This document shows, one piece after another, positions 51,124-61,100 of a DNA stretch of 64,000 bases (position 1 is its first letter; every line of letters begins with the position of its first letter). The notes beneath the pieces were generated by a model. It saw nothing but the letters and a program-made list of their open reading frames with translations. It was not told the DNA's origin and searched no databases. The stretch is from positions 27,046 to 91,045 of the IMG/VR virus record IMGVR_UViG_3300042924_006768, one strand, 5' to 3'. The position numbers and the translations under genes are program-made. Origin of the DNA: a virus.

Positions 51124-52503
51124 TTAATTTGTGTTTTCTCTTTGTTTTCTTTTTTCTAATAAATCTTTAATTCTTTGTCTATTGTTTTCTTCTTTTTGTT
51201 CTTCGTGTCCCAAGAATGTTACCGAAGATTCTGTATCGATATCCAACATTCCATTATCAAACTTACAATTTTCGAAGATAATACCATCATCACCAATCCT
51301 TGATTTTGTAATCGCAATTGTTGCTAATTTCATCTCTTTTTGTTGTAATGTTTTTGCCACTGATATAATCACATGACCCACCTGAGCTTTCTTAATAGAA
51401 CCACCCATTTGGTCTGTTGTTACAACCTCAGCAGAAATAGAACTTCTATTACCTTGTGTTGCTGTCCATCCTACCAAGTTCAATTCGTGACACATTGCTT
51501 CAAATGCTCTCATAACTGAACCCTCAGATTTCCATTCATCACCCAAGTTTTTCTCAGGTACAACACAATCGATGTAATCTAATAAAATCATATCAATTTT
51601 ACATCCATCAGCAATCTTTTTTCTTACAAGATTTTTGATTTGTGTCATTGTCATTGTATCAGAGGGAAGTTTTTCCAAGATAAGTTGATTTTCCATTTTT
51701 TGTTCAATCTCCTTAACTCTTGTCATTACTTCTTCCTTCTTATTAGACATATCATCTGGATGGATTTTAGTCCATAATGTAAAATGTTTTCTTTGAATAA
51801 CCTTGGGATTATCTTCAAAAAATATTTGGAGAATATTATAACCCAAGTTAAATCCGTGATTTGCAATCTTGGTCAAGAATGTTGATTTACCCACACCTGT
51901 TGGTGCTAAAACAACACCAATCTCACCCTTAGCTAAACCACCTTTTAATAATCTATCGATACCACCAATACCCATAGGAATTGGGTGTCTAAAATCTTCG
52001 TTTAGTACATCATCCAAGTTTGAGAATACACTCAGCATTCCGTTTTCATTGATACCCACTTGTAGGGCATCTCTAATCATTTCCTCAAGGGTATCGTAGT
52101 TTTCGAACTCACCCCCATCAATTACTTTTTGTGCTTTAGTGATAGCTTTTTGTAACTCTTGTTGTTTACAGAACTTTAACGCTTTCTCTTGAACGAAATC
52201 CCCACCAGAGATAGGTGCATCCTTAATTTTCTTAAGTGTGTCAATTACTACTTTAGCAATTTGTTCTTGTTGAAACTCAGATTTTGTGATTTGTTCCAAT
52301 GTGTCAAAAGTGGGCACTGAGTCCCACTTTTGATTATACTCTTTAATCATCTGTATGATGAGTTTGAAGTATTTGTTTTCGAAATAATTAGGTTCTATTA
52401 CATCAATTATTGACCTTGAAAAGGTACTATCTACCACAATTTGATTAAGTAGTTGTATCTGAAATGAGCTCCCTAAATAATCAAAATTTTTGTTAGATGA
52501 CAT
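51124..52503 (-). CDS. 41: Replicative DNA helicase (DnaB/gp41-like)
   Basis: The C-terminal RecA-like ATPase carries Walker [10 protein letters not shown] at 200-208, a Walker B-type [12 protein letters not shown] near 308 and a conserved [11 protein letters not shown] segment containing the sensor Gln. A helical N-terminal domain (1-165) mediates ring assembly and primase contact, as in DnaB and T4 gp41. It unwinds DNA at the fork together with the primase encoded at 17 kb. At 459 residues it is near T4 gp41 (475). It sits between a small conserved gene and nrdB. Confidence 0.92.
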   Translation of the reverse strand: MSSNKNFDYLGSSFQIQLLNQIVVDSTFSRSIIDVIEPNYFENKYFKLIIQMIKEYNQKWDSVPTFDTLEQITKSEFQQEQIAKVVIDTLKKIKDAPISGGDFVQEKALKFCKQQELQKAITKAQKVIDGGEFENYDTLEEMIRDALQVGINENGMLSVFSNLDDVLNEDFRHPIPMGIGGIDRLLKGGLAKGEIGVVLAPTGVGKSTFLTKIANHGFNLGYNILQIFFEDNPKVIQRKHFTLWTKIHPDDMSNKKEEVMTRVKEIEQKMENQLILEKLPSDTMTMTQIKNLVRKKIADGCKIDMILLDYIDCVVPEKNLGDEWKSEGSVMRAFEAMCHELNLVGWTATQGNRSSISAEVVTTDQMGGSIKKAQVGHVIISVAKTLQQKEMKLATIAITKSRIGDDGIIFENCKFDNGMLDIDTESSVTFLGHEEQKEENNRQRIKDLLEKRKQRENTN

Positions 52504-52530
52504 AGTTTAAATTTGTTGTATGAATAAATA

Positions 52531-52983
52531 TTACACTCTTGTATTAAGTCCAAGATAATCAAAAGAAAGGTCTCTTGCTGAAAATAAACTAGTTAATTCT
52601 GATAAAATTCCTTTGATTGTTTGTCTGATGTCAACTGTGTATCTAATCTTTGGAGGGTAGATTTTAGCGTCAAATCTTCTATGACAAAGTAACTTGTCCC
52701 CTTGTTTTAAATAAATGTTAAAGTACTCAGGGCCATCTACATAGGAGGTATTAAGGATGTCAGGTTTGTTTGTGATATCATATTGATTCTCCAACAAATA
52801 ACTCACAGCTTTCATCTTAAGTTGATAATTCAAGTTATGGATTAAATCATCCATATACTCTTTGAAATCAACTGAATTTCTTGCATCAGGATTGTAATCT
52901 CTAACATTGAAGTATCTTTGAACTATGATGTTGTCGTTAACCATCATTAAGAACTCCAATTTGGTAATGTCTTGCTCTCTCAT
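52531..52983 (-). CDS. Hypothetical protein in replication cluster, 150 aa
   Basis: A mixed alpha/beta protein (IIVQRYFNVRDYNPDARNSV, FNIYLKQGDKLLCHRRFDA, VDIRQTIKGILSEL). No family is recognised. Its place between the 5'-3' exonuclease and helicase genes suggests a replication accessory protein, such as a helicase loader like T4 gp59, but it is smaller than gp59 (217) and no sequence likeness is apparent. Start is the ATG 5 bases after the exonuclease stop. Confidence 0.65.
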   Translation of the reverse strand: MREQDITKLEFLMMVNDNIIVQRYFNVRDYNPDARNSVDFKEYMDDLIHNLNYQLKMKAVSYLLENQYDITNKPDILNTSYVDGPEYFNIYLKQGDKLLCHRRFDAKIYPPKIRYTVDIRQTIKGILSELTSLFSARDLSFDYLGLNTRV

Positions 52984-52988
52984 TGTTT

Positions 52989-53996
52989 TTACTTTTTTGT
53001 TTTAAAATTGTGTTTTTCTTTTCTTGTTAGTTTTAAAAAGGGTTTTAAGAAGTTCACCCAAGCATCATCTCCTTTTGGTAAGAACTTGAAGAATCCATCT
53101 TCCATCATCATTTTAATTAGATTTCGATGTCCTCTTCCATCGGGGTCAAGTGTTTCCTTATAATATAATTCAACCACCTCTCTCCCCTCATCATCTATCA
53201 ATGGGTCTGACAAATCTACAATCTTTTGGTTGATTTGAAAAAATTCTTCCCCATAAATTCCTGTCTTTGTCTTACCTGTTAAAAGATTTTTGAGTGTGTT
53301 ATTCTCTTTATCTTCTTTGAGGAGATTTTCAGCCTTGGATAAAATATCGTTAATTGTTACATCTTGTTCAAGTAGTTCGGGAAATAATTTAAATAAAGTT
53401 TTATCCCCCAAATAATATATTCCATCAATATTGTCAGATTTATCTCCAGCTAATATTTTATATGTTAAAATATTGTTGTGAGGAATCTCATGTTCTTTAA
53501 GTTTAATTTTATCACCAAAACTATACAATTGCTTGGCTGATGGTGAATAAATGGAAACATTCTGTGATATAAGTTGGGTTAAATCTTTATCCGATGAAAA
53601 AATGGTAATCTTTTCGTCAGTCGCTATTTGACAATAATAAGCAATTAAGTCATCAGCTTCGTTATTTTCTATGTTCACTTGACGAATAAACATCTCCTCC
53701 AAGTATTGTTTTACCCTCTCTTTTTGATAGGTAAATGATTGAACCTTAAACTCGTTAGATTCTTGGATTCTGTTTTCTTTATATTGGGGGTAAATGATTT
53801 TTCTCTTACTTGAATTTCCTTCGCCATCCCAAAACACTACCGCCTTGTCAAAGTTATATTCTTCAATGAATCTTCTAATAGTGTTTAGGAAATGCCATAT
53901 ACCCCCAATATGATTACCATTATGATAATAATCTTTCACACCATGGAAACCTATCTTCATGAGGTTGTTTCCATCGACCAATAATGTTCTTGTCAT
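52989..53996 (-). CDS. rnh: 5'-3' exonuclease/RNase H (T4 Rnh-like, FEN family)
   Basis: The FEN/5'-nuclease active site is complete: D8 (LLVDGNN), E113-D115-D116 (NNEADDLIAYY), D136 and D138 (SSDKDLTQL) and D185-D188 in AGDKSDNI, which begins the helix-hairpin-helix DNA-binding motif. It would remove RNA primers and flaps from lagging-strand fragments. At 335 residues it is close to T4 RNase H (305). It follows the methyltransferase without a gap in the replication cluster. Confidence 0.9.
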   Translation of the reverse strand: MTRTLLVDGNNLMKIGFHGVKDYYHNGNHIGGIWHFLNTIRRFIEEYNFDKAVVFWDGEGNSSKRKIIYPQYKENRIQESNEFKVQSFTYQKERVKQYLEEMFIRQVNIENNEADDLIAYYCQIATDEKITIFSSDKDLTQLISQNVSIYSPSAKQLYSFGDKIKLKEHEIPHNNILTYKILAGDKSDNIDGIYYLGDKTLFKLFPELLEQDVTINDILSKAENLLKEDKENNTLKNLLTGKTKTGIYGEEFFQINQKIVDLSDPLIDDEGREVVELYYKETLDPDGRGHRNLIKMMMEDGFFKFLPKGDDAWVNFLKPFLKLTRKEKHNFKTKK

Positions 53997-55004
53997 TTAA
54001 AATAAACTTAATTGTGTGAACGATTTTTTTACTTCTGTTTGTGAGATATACTCACCCAAAAACTCTGTAAAGATAGCTTCCATTACTGGTACACAAATGG
54101 AATTACCAGCTAAAGCTACGTGGTTCTTAGTTGTTAAACTTGTTGATAATAATTTATCAATATCTTCTTCTCTAACACCCATAAATCTGTAAGCCTCTCT
54201 TCCTGTGATAGTTCTTATTCTTCCATCAACCATAATCTGTGGTGAACCAGTTGTTGTTAAACAAGGGGAACAACCATCAATCGAATAAACTCGTCTTGCT
54301 TGGTCGTAGTTAACATCGTTTCTCCTTGCCACAAGTTTGCACACACTATCTTTTTTGGGATGGTTAGGTGTAATGTCACAAGTGATAAATAAGTCCTCTG
54401 TAATCTCATTTTCGATGAATGGTCTCATAGGAACTCTATCTTTCTTATGTTTCTCAACACCACTCATAATTGTTTCAACTTCATTATTTGTCAAACCAAA
54501 TACGGACATCATAAACACCCTCTCTCTATTCTGTGGACAACCAAAGTCGGCGCCATTCAATACCTTCCAAGAACAACCATAACCCAATTCATTTAAGAAT
54601 GAAATATGAGCTTTGAAGTTCTCAATGTGATTATGTGATACCAAGTTTTTAACATTCTCCATCAAAAGATACTTCGGTTGGTTCTTTGTCAAAATCCTTT
54701 CAACTTCATATAACAAACCACTTCTTGTACCTTTTTGAATACCCTTTTGTACCCCTGATATTGATATATCTTGACAAGGGAAAGAATAGGTCATCAGGTC
54801 ACATTGGGGGAAACTATCTTCGTTTACCTTTGATATGTCCCCCAAGTTACCCAATGTTGTCTCGTGTAATGAATCATAAGCTATGTTCGCAACTTTAAGG
54901 ATGTCACAATTTGCAACATCTTCATAGTTAGCACCGATGTATTTCAGTGCCAACTCTTGTGTACCATAACCCGAAAATAGTGATATTACTTTTAGTTTAT
55001 TCAT
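53997..55004 (-). CDS. DNA cytosine-C5 methyltransferase
   Basis: The motifs are all intact: motif I SLFSGYGTQELAL (8-20), motif IV SFPCQDISISG with catalytic C77, motif VI MENVKN (E116), motif VIII QNRERVF (158-164) and motif X ALAGNSICVPV near the C-terminus. The target-recognition region lies at about 190-270. It methylates cytosine at C5 in a specific sequence, probably protecting phage DNA from host restriction. Its start overlaps the UvsX gene by 8 bases, so it is made with the replication proteins. The placement inside the replication core, rather than in an accessory region, is notable. Confidence 0.93.
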   Translation of the reverse strand: MNKLKVISLFSGYGTQELALKYIGANYEDVANCDILKVANIAYDSLHETTLGNLGDISKVNEDSFPQCDLMTYSFPCQDISISGVQKGIQKGTRSGLLYEVERILTKNQPKYLLMENVKNLVSHNHIENFKAHISFLNELGYGCSWKVLNGADFGCPQNRERVFMMSVFGLTNNEVETIMSGVEKHKKDRVPMRPFIENEITEDLFITCDITPNHPKKDSVCKLVARRNDVNYDQARRVYSIDGCSPCLTTTGSPQIMVDGRIRTITGREAYRFMGVREEDIDKLLSTSLTTKNHVALAGNSICVPVMEAIFTEFLGEYISQTEVKKSFTQLSLF

Positions 55005-56001
55005 GTTCTCTTTCTTCTTTCAAATCAAAATCTCCCTCCAAACCTAATAAATCTTTCCAATAATCTGCGTATTCTTTCTTATATTTTTCAATAGAAGCTT
55101 TTTCTTCAGTTGTATCTTTACCTGATAAGAATCCGTGGGGAGTTACAATTATCTTACCATCATCATATCCCAAACCATTAATATGGTTCTTCAATACAGA
55201 TACTTTAGTTCTTGATGCAAACTTAACACTTCTTTTATCTTTAGTTGCCGTAATCTTAGTTGTACCAGCTCCTTTTTGATTACCAAACAAAAATACCAAA
55301 GAAGAGTTCAACCATATTGCTTCACCACCTTTAGCTTTAATTTTTGGTTGTCCAAAAGGATTGTCAGGTAATTCAACCCATGGTTGGTTCACGATAATCA
55401 AAGTATTTTCAAACTTTGAATCTGCTTTTCTAGAACCTGAGATTCTTTGATTAATACCCATACCAATTTTATCAGCAAGAACTGATGCGTTATGTTGTTT
55501 TCCACCTTTACCTTCAAAAGTCATTTTACAAGGAATTGACCCAACTGAGTCCCACATAAAACATAAACTATATTCAAGGTCACCTTTTTCTTGTGCATCA
55601 AGTAAGTCGTTGATATAATCTGTGATTTGTTCAATATATTCGAAGTTATTGTTGAAGATATAAAAACCATCCCAGTCAACTTCACCAGTTTCTTCGTCCA
55701 CAACTTCTTCACATTGTAGTCCCATCAATTTAGCGTGTTCAAAACTCCATTTTTGTTCTGTAATAATAAACACAGGTAGAATACCCTTTCTCTGAGCATC
55801 TACTGCAGTTTTTACTAAAGCAGTTGTTTTACCAGTATCAGAGTGACCTAAAAACATATTTAGGTGACCTACAGCAGGACCTGGTAATCCAACAGCATCC
55901 AAGAACTCAGTACCCAAGTCAAAGTATCTTTGTTGTTTGTACTTTGCTGAGGTAGAGAACTTCTTTTTAATACTACTGAAATCCGTTTTCTTAATTGCCA
56001 T
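54997..56001 (-). CDS. uvsX: UvsX/RecA-like recombinase
   Basis: Walker A GHSDTGKTT is at 52-60, with a RecA-type core continuing through YSLCFMWDSVGSIPCK (Walker B) and the DNA-binding loop region at about 165-185. NTLIIVNQPWVELP and the Gly/Lys-rich RTKVSVLKN follow. At 334 residues it resembles T4 UvsX (391) and RecA. It promotes strand exchange on gp32-coated DNA for recombination-dependent replication. It overlaps the upstream 75-residue gene by 11 bases. The Walker A sequence (GHSDTGKTT) is more canonical than T4 UvsX. Confidence 0.9.
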   Translation of the reverse strand: MAIKKTDFSSIKKKFSTSAKYKQQRYFDLGTEFLDAVGLPGPAVGHLNMFLGHSDTGKTTALVKTAVDAQRKGILPVFIITEQKWSFEHAKLMGLQCEEVVDEETGEVDWDGFYIFNNNFEYIEQITDYINDLLDAQEKGDLEYSLCFMWDSVGSIPCKMTFEGKGGKQHNASVLADKIGMGINQRISGSRKADSKFENTLIIVNQPWVELPDNPFGQPKIKAKGGEAIWLNSSLVFLFGNQKGAGTTKITATKDKRSVKFASRTKVSVLKNHINGLGYDDGKIIVTPHGFLSGKDTTEEKASIEKYKKEYADYWKDLLGLEGDFDLKEEREHE

Positions 56002-56218
56002 TGTTTAAATTGTATTTTACGAATTCTTTTAATGTTTCCAGTTTGTCTTTAGCATTAGCCATTTTCTCAACATACTTGTCCATTTCTTCCAAGTGTTGTG
56101 GATGTTCACCAATAGCAACAGGATTATTAAAATAAATCCAGAGAGTAGCCTCAGCCTCAGATATCTCACTTTCATATTTATAAGTGAGAGCATCAATCAT
56201 CTTTTTTTGAATTTTCAT
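55991..56218 (-). CDS. Small helical protein upstream of uvsX, 75 aa
   Basis: A helical protein with the segment NPVAIGEHPQHLEEMDKYVE, which I have met in similar small genes of T4-like marine phages near replication genes; its function is unknown. It is translated from the ATG 18 bases after the gp32 terminator and overlaps uvsX by 11 bases, suggesting a linked role. Confidence 0.65.
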   Translation of the reverse strand: MKIQKKMIDALTYKYESEISEAEATLWIYFNNPVAIGEHPQHLEEMDKYVEKMANAKDKLETLKEFVKYNLNNGN

Positions 56219-56230
56219 TTTTTTTGATTA

Positions 56231-56260
56231 AAAATGAACCCCACTTTGTTAATGGGGTTC
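56231..56260 (-). terminator. Intrinsic terminator after the gp32-like gene
   Basis: Perfect 7-bp stem AACCCCA/TGGGGTT (56237-56243 and 56253-56259) with a 9-base loop, followed on the minus strand by CATTTTT. It separates the highly needed gp32 message from uvsX. Confidence 0.8.
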
Positions 56261-56276
56261 GGGTTAAAAAATATTT

Positions 56277-57128
56277 TTAGAACGGAAGGTCACCACTTGG
56301 TTCGAAATCATCAGAATCGTCCAAATAAGTTGGTGTGGATTTACCACCTAATACAACTTCACCTGAATCTGAGTTACTATAAACATAACCACCCTTTTCA
56401 CTATCCCATCTTGGTGTTTCACCTTTGGCAATAGCTTCCAAGTATTCTACTGGTTTTTTAGAGTAAACATCAGCCCAAGATAGTTCATCATTTAACCAAC
56501 CTTCAGCCGTTTCTTTGTTTTCGTGGAGTGGAGCTGGGTCATCATACATAATAGTTTGAATAACTGTATATGTCGCACCCTTTGGGGTTTTTGCTTTGGT
56601 CATCTCTAAGATAATATCTCTACCTTTTTGAGAATCGGTTACATCACCTTTTGCTCTAAAGATAGGAATAAGTTTATCTAAGATACCTTCGTTTTTGTAG
56701 TTGTGTTTGAATCTCCAAAACTTAACTCCATCGTTTTCATTATCTCTGTCGATAAGTTTAACAATGTAAAATTTACGAGGTTTGTATTGTTTTGCAAGTT
56801 CTTTGTCGGCATCTCTACCAGTTGACATAAGTTCTTCATATACTTCTGTAAGTGGAGAACGCTCATTATCATTTTTACCTGGGTCATAGAACTTTTGCCA
56901 TTTACCATCTACTTGGATTTCGTGAAACCACACCTCTTTGAAAGGTGAGCTTCCATCTGTAGTTGGAAGGATTCTTAATCTTTTTTGTCCTTGTTTTTCA
57001 TTGTCCTTAAGAAGAGCTGCGAAGTATTTCTTCATTCTCTCATCTTGAGACATTTTGTTGGTATTGCTACCTGATTTTTGTGATTGTTCGTACTGAGCTA
57101 AAATAGCATCTAATGGGTTTGTCGCCAT
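56277..57128 (-). CDS. 32: gp32-like single-stranded DNA-binding protein
   Basis: The pattern KRLRILPTTDGSSPFKEVWFH with downstream SPLTEVYEELMSTG and RKFYIVKLIDRDNENDGVKFW is that of T4-like gp32 cores. The C-terminus is acidic and ends DDSDDFEPSGDLPF, a protein-interaction tail as in gp32 and SSB. At 283 residues it is near T4 gp32 (301). The zinc-binding Cys/His cluster of T4 gp32 is not evident. It coats single strands and recruits UvsX, helicase and polymerase. Its own terminator suggests separately controlled expression. Confidence 0.9.
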   Translation of the reverse strand: MATNPLDAILAQYEQSQKSGSNTNKMSQDERMKKYFAALLKDNEKQGQKRLRILPTTDGSSPFKEVWFHEIQVDGKWQKFYDPGKNDNERSPLTEVYEELMSTGRDADKELAKQYKPRKFYIVKLIDRDNENDGVKFWRFKHNYKNEGILDKLIPIFRAKGDVTDSQKGRDIILEMTKAKTPKGATYTVIQTIMYDDPAPLHENKETAEGWLNDELSWADVYSKKPVEYLEAIAKGETPRWDSEKGGYVYSNSDSGEVVLGGKSTPTYLDDSDDFEPSGDLPF

Positions 57129-57204
57129 AATGTTTAAAAAGTTTTTTGTTAAGAAATATTATACACAATAGTAAGTGTCAGCCGTGGGTTTGTCAAATTA
57201 AGTT

Positions 57205-57888
57205 CTAATATATTTTTTTGAATTTACTCATATCATCTTCAGGTGTCATTTCATCTTCTCCGAAATTTCTAAAACTTCTTTTGATGTCACTTGGTGAATA
57301 ACTTTCAACTTCGTCTGGAGTTAAAACATATTCATTTTTACCTGTCATTTCCATCTCTTCTTCTTTGTCTTCAAAGAATTGACTTAATTTTTGATTAAAA
57401 GGACCTGAATCTAAAGTTCTCAGTTCCAATTTTTCTTCAGGTGTTTTAGTTCTATATTTTTCAATTTTAGTTTCAATATTATTCAATTTTTCAATAATAC
57501 CATCCATAGCAGAAAGTTTACTTTCTAAGTCGTTTAAATGGTTGAAAAGATTTTCAAAGTATTCATCTTGTTTTTCTTCCACAGATTTCTGACTTTTTAC
57601 TAAATCAGTTACCTCAACTTTCTTAGAGTTTTCGTCTTCAACTTTTTCAACATCAGGGTCTGCTTCAGTATCCACCGGTGTTGCAGGAACATCACTTGTT
57701 GTTGGTGCTGTAGGAGGAGGTGGTAACATAGCACCAGTATCACCAGGTGGTGGAGGTGGTGTTGCCCCACCTACTGGTGGTACATCTCCTGCTGGGGGAG
57801 GTGGTGGTGGAACATCTTGTTCCATAATATAGTTATTTATTTCCTTGTATCTACTAAGTTCATTTAAAATCTTGTGGTCGATTCGCAT
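57205..57888 (-). CDS. Pro-rich coiled-coil protein, 227 aa
   Basis: The first 80 residues carry long proline runs (VPPPPPPAGDVPPVGGATPP), followed by a coiled coil at about 95-145 (EEKQDEYFENLFNHLNDLES) and an acidic end. The architecture fits a scaffold, tail-assembly or virion-associated protein; no enzyme motif is present. It lies between the hub-like giant gene and gp32 on the same strand, in a short operon with the 74-residue gene. Confidence 0.6.
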   Translation of the reverse strand: MRIDHKILNELSRYKEINNYIMEQDVPPPPPPAGDVPPVGGATPPPPPGDTGAMLPPPPTAPTTSDVPATPVDTEADPDVEKVEDENSKKVEVTDLVKSQKSVEEKQDEYFENLFNHLNDLESKLSAMDGIIEKLNNIETKIEKYRTKTPEEKLELRTLDSGPFNQKLSQFFEDKEEEMEMTGKNEYVLTPDEVESYSPSDIKRSFRNFGEDEMTPEDDMSKFKKIY

Positions 57889-57892
57889 TTTT

Positions 57893-58117
57893 CTATCCGT
57901 TTAATAGTTGTTTTATCCCAGTTTGTGTTTCCACTTGGATTCTTTTATTTGTTCTCATTGTATTGTCAACTCTTTCTATTAGACCATCTTTCATTCTAAC
58001 AACATAACATTCACCAGTATCTAAATCACAAACTTGTTTAGTACCATCACCTAAATCTTTTTCAGTTGTTTTTGTATTTTTACCTAAGTAACTATCTAAA
58101 ATTAATTTTACGCTCAT
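57893..58117 (-). CDS. Hypothetical protein, 74 aa
   Basis: The ATG of MSVKLILDSYLG is used because it follows a TATTTATAAATA leader; the earlier ATG would overlap the giant gene. The protein has a beta hairpin style (DLGDGTKQVCDLDTGECYVV) and a basic C-terminus. No family is recognised. Confidence 0.6.
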   Translation of the reverse strand: MSVKLILDSYLGKNTKTTEKDLGDGTKQVCDLDTGECYVVRMKDGLIERVDNTMRTNKRIQVETQTGIKQLLNG

Positions 58118-58127
58118 AATAATTTTA

Positions 58128-58139
58128 TTTATAAATATC
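58128..58139 (-). promoter_or_regulatory. TATTTATAAATA motif
   Basis: The coding strand reads GATATTTATAAATAAAATT, 10 bases before the ATG of the 74-residue gene, in the gap after the giant hub-like gene. It contains an exact TATAAATA octamer. Confidence 0.5.
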
Positions 58140-58140
58140 A

Positions 58141-61100
58141 CTATATTGCATTAAATGCTTGTATACCTTTACCAATAATTAAAAGTTGTGCGTCAAAAGT
58201 ATCTGTTTGATTTTTAATACTTTCCCACTCTCTTTTACCTAAACTGATGTCAACATTAGAGTTGATGTATGTAAATTCAAAGACATTAGTAGGTGTTGTC
58301 CCTTTCAATTGATTAATTAATGGTGTCCACCTTTCAATGAAAAAATCAACCACTTTGTCCAAACTTGGGAATACAACTAAAAATAATGGATTTTGGTCAC
58401 TTGAACAATAATATTCTTTTTTCGGAAAATATTTTGTGATTAATGGGTCACTCCATCGAGCGGATCGAGTTAAAACAATGTTACCAAAATTATAACCTCT
58501 TGCTTCCAAGGATTGATTATATATCGAACTGAAATAGAACCAAGAGAAAACACACAAACGAATATTTTCATTTGCTGTTTTTTGTTTTAAAGTTTCTTTC
58601 AAAAACTTAAGTGTAATTGTAATTTTATCAGGACTGACTTGTCTGAAATCTTCGTAAGGTGCGCCAACTTGAAGTTCACGATTTGATAATGTTGATAAAG
58701 GTTTAATACCCTCCGTGATATACTTGATTGCTTGTTCTTCAAGTCTTGCCCCTCTTTGAATCTCAGCCTTTTGTTGTTTTATTTCATTTCTTCTTTGGTC
58801 TATAATATTTCTAACAAAGTTGTACTTCAAATTTTGTAAGTAATCATCAATTTTAGATAAAGCAGCTGTCGCTTGTCTTACACCCACAATGTCAGTACTG
58901 AATTCTCCCTGACTTATTGAATGGTTAACTTCTGTAATATAATATGCACCATAAAACATAGGAACATATCTTAAATTGAAATACATCGTTGGTTGAATAA
59001 GTGCATTTCCCATCATTGATATACTACAAGTATAACTTCTATTTTTGTATAGGTTATAAAGAGAAACACTTTGAGTAGTACCTTGGCGACCACCAGATTG
59101 GTTGGCCATATCATTCAATATTTGTAAAGATTCGGCAGTTGACAATCCATTTTCTTGACCCACTGTGAAACTTTTAAAGATTGATTGGTTCTGAATTCCA
59201 ATATCAACATTGAATCCAACAACTCTATTTGACTTATCAAAATCTTTCTTTCCTGTCTGTTCCTCAACCAAAGGATTATCAGTTCTCCTTAAGTCAAAAG
59301 CATCATTTCTATATCTCCAATCAATGTTATTTATTGCTAATTGTTCACTAGGTTTACCAGGGAAAAAACATACCAATTTGGAACGAGATTCAGTGTAATC
59401 AACATTTGTAAATGTACCAAACAAAGAATTTGCGAATTCTAAAGAACCCTCAGTTTTAGGTTTAGGGTTCTTAACAGCATCTTGAACACCATAAAAATTT
59501 ACATACGATGGTAAATTCATATAGACAAATCTGTTATCGTGGAGAATAGTTTTAATTAATCCCTCCATTGTATTTTCGGGACTTATAAAATCTAACAATT
59601 CAGAAAGTTTAAATAAATCAATAAGAATAATATCTCCGATGTTTCTACTTGCTCGGTCTAAAATTAAAATGTCTTCGAATAAAGTTCTATTTTTAAAGTC
59701 ACCACCTGCAATCCATTTGTCGTTGAATGCTTTAAACATATCATACAACTCTATTTTTGTTTTTGGGGCATCCCTTATTTCAGAGTCAAGTTTTTCTAAA
59801 GTGATGTTTGTTATCGATTCGAGCTCGTTAGTTAATTTACCATTAATGTTGTCCAATATTTTTCCTATAAAATCTTCAATTTTTAACAAATAGTTAGTCA
59901 TTGATTCAAAAAATATACCCTTACTTATACCTGTAGATGGATTTGGTACCTGTGGGTAATTTTCTTGTTCAGTATTTTGCGCTTGTTGTATATTAACAAT
60001 ATATTGGTTTTGATTTGGGTTTGTTGCCAAACTTCCATATATAATCAATATTATTTCATCAATTATAATCTGATAATTAGTTTGGAAACTTTTAGTTCCT
60101 TCAAAAGACACCTCACCATTTGGTGTTTTATACACACCCCACTTACTAGGTCCTGACACATATATGTTGATTGTAAAATTATCTCTTAGTGTTGCAACGG
60201 AAACTAAATTACCGATAGGTCCGACTGGTGGTGCAGGTTTCGGAATCGGATTAGTTTGAAATTGATTTAGTTTTTGTGTAGCATAAATCTTTATCATAGG
60301 GGCAAACAACTCAACATTTCTTTGAGTGAATGCAATATTTAAATCAACAAAAAAGTCAGTGATGTATGAACCATTATCTTTATATTGAAGTTCAGGTATT
60401 TCAGAAAATCCAACATAGGTTAATAAAGCTTTCCACGCTAAAGTATTTCTAGGGTCACTCCTTGAGGCACTCAAAGTTATATTTCCACCTTGGGTTGGTA
60501 GGGTATTTGGGGTTTGTAATGTGTATCTGTCAAACTCAAAACCATCTATTATCTGTAAATTAGAGAATGAATAAAATAACTTTTTGTCATAAGAAGATGG
60601 ATTTCCGAACTTAAAAATAATATCATAATTAAGAAATCCTTGTATGTAATTATTAAACTCTGTGAGTTGTTTTTCTTGCAATAATTCAACCATTTTATCA
60701 CCAGTGTCACCAGTGGTCACGGTAAGTACCATCATTTTTCTCATCAAGTACTGAAAATTCCTATATGAAGCTTCCACATCACCTACCTGATTACTTACAG
60801 CTAATTTATTTGATGTTTCAAATAAACTAGAATCAGCATAATCATAAATTGATTTTGAGAATTTAAGAAATTCATTTTCAAAATTATCTAAAACTGATTT
60901 TTCAAAAACTGAAAATATTTCACTGATTTGAGTATATGAATTCCTAATACTAAAGTTTTCCTGATTATTAGTATTGTTATTTATGAAATTTAAATACTCG
61001 TAAGGTGATGGTTTAGAAACTTTGGCATTGTCATAGTAACCAAAATTGGGTGCACCCCAAAATAGTCGTACAGAACCATCGTACATAGCTTGATTGTTCA

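Noticed and set aside
57158-57196. TTGACA and TATAAT boxes before gp32
   Set aside because: The spacing is 27 bases, far from the 17 needed for an enterobacterial promoter, and no TAnnTTTG element with proper spacing was found.
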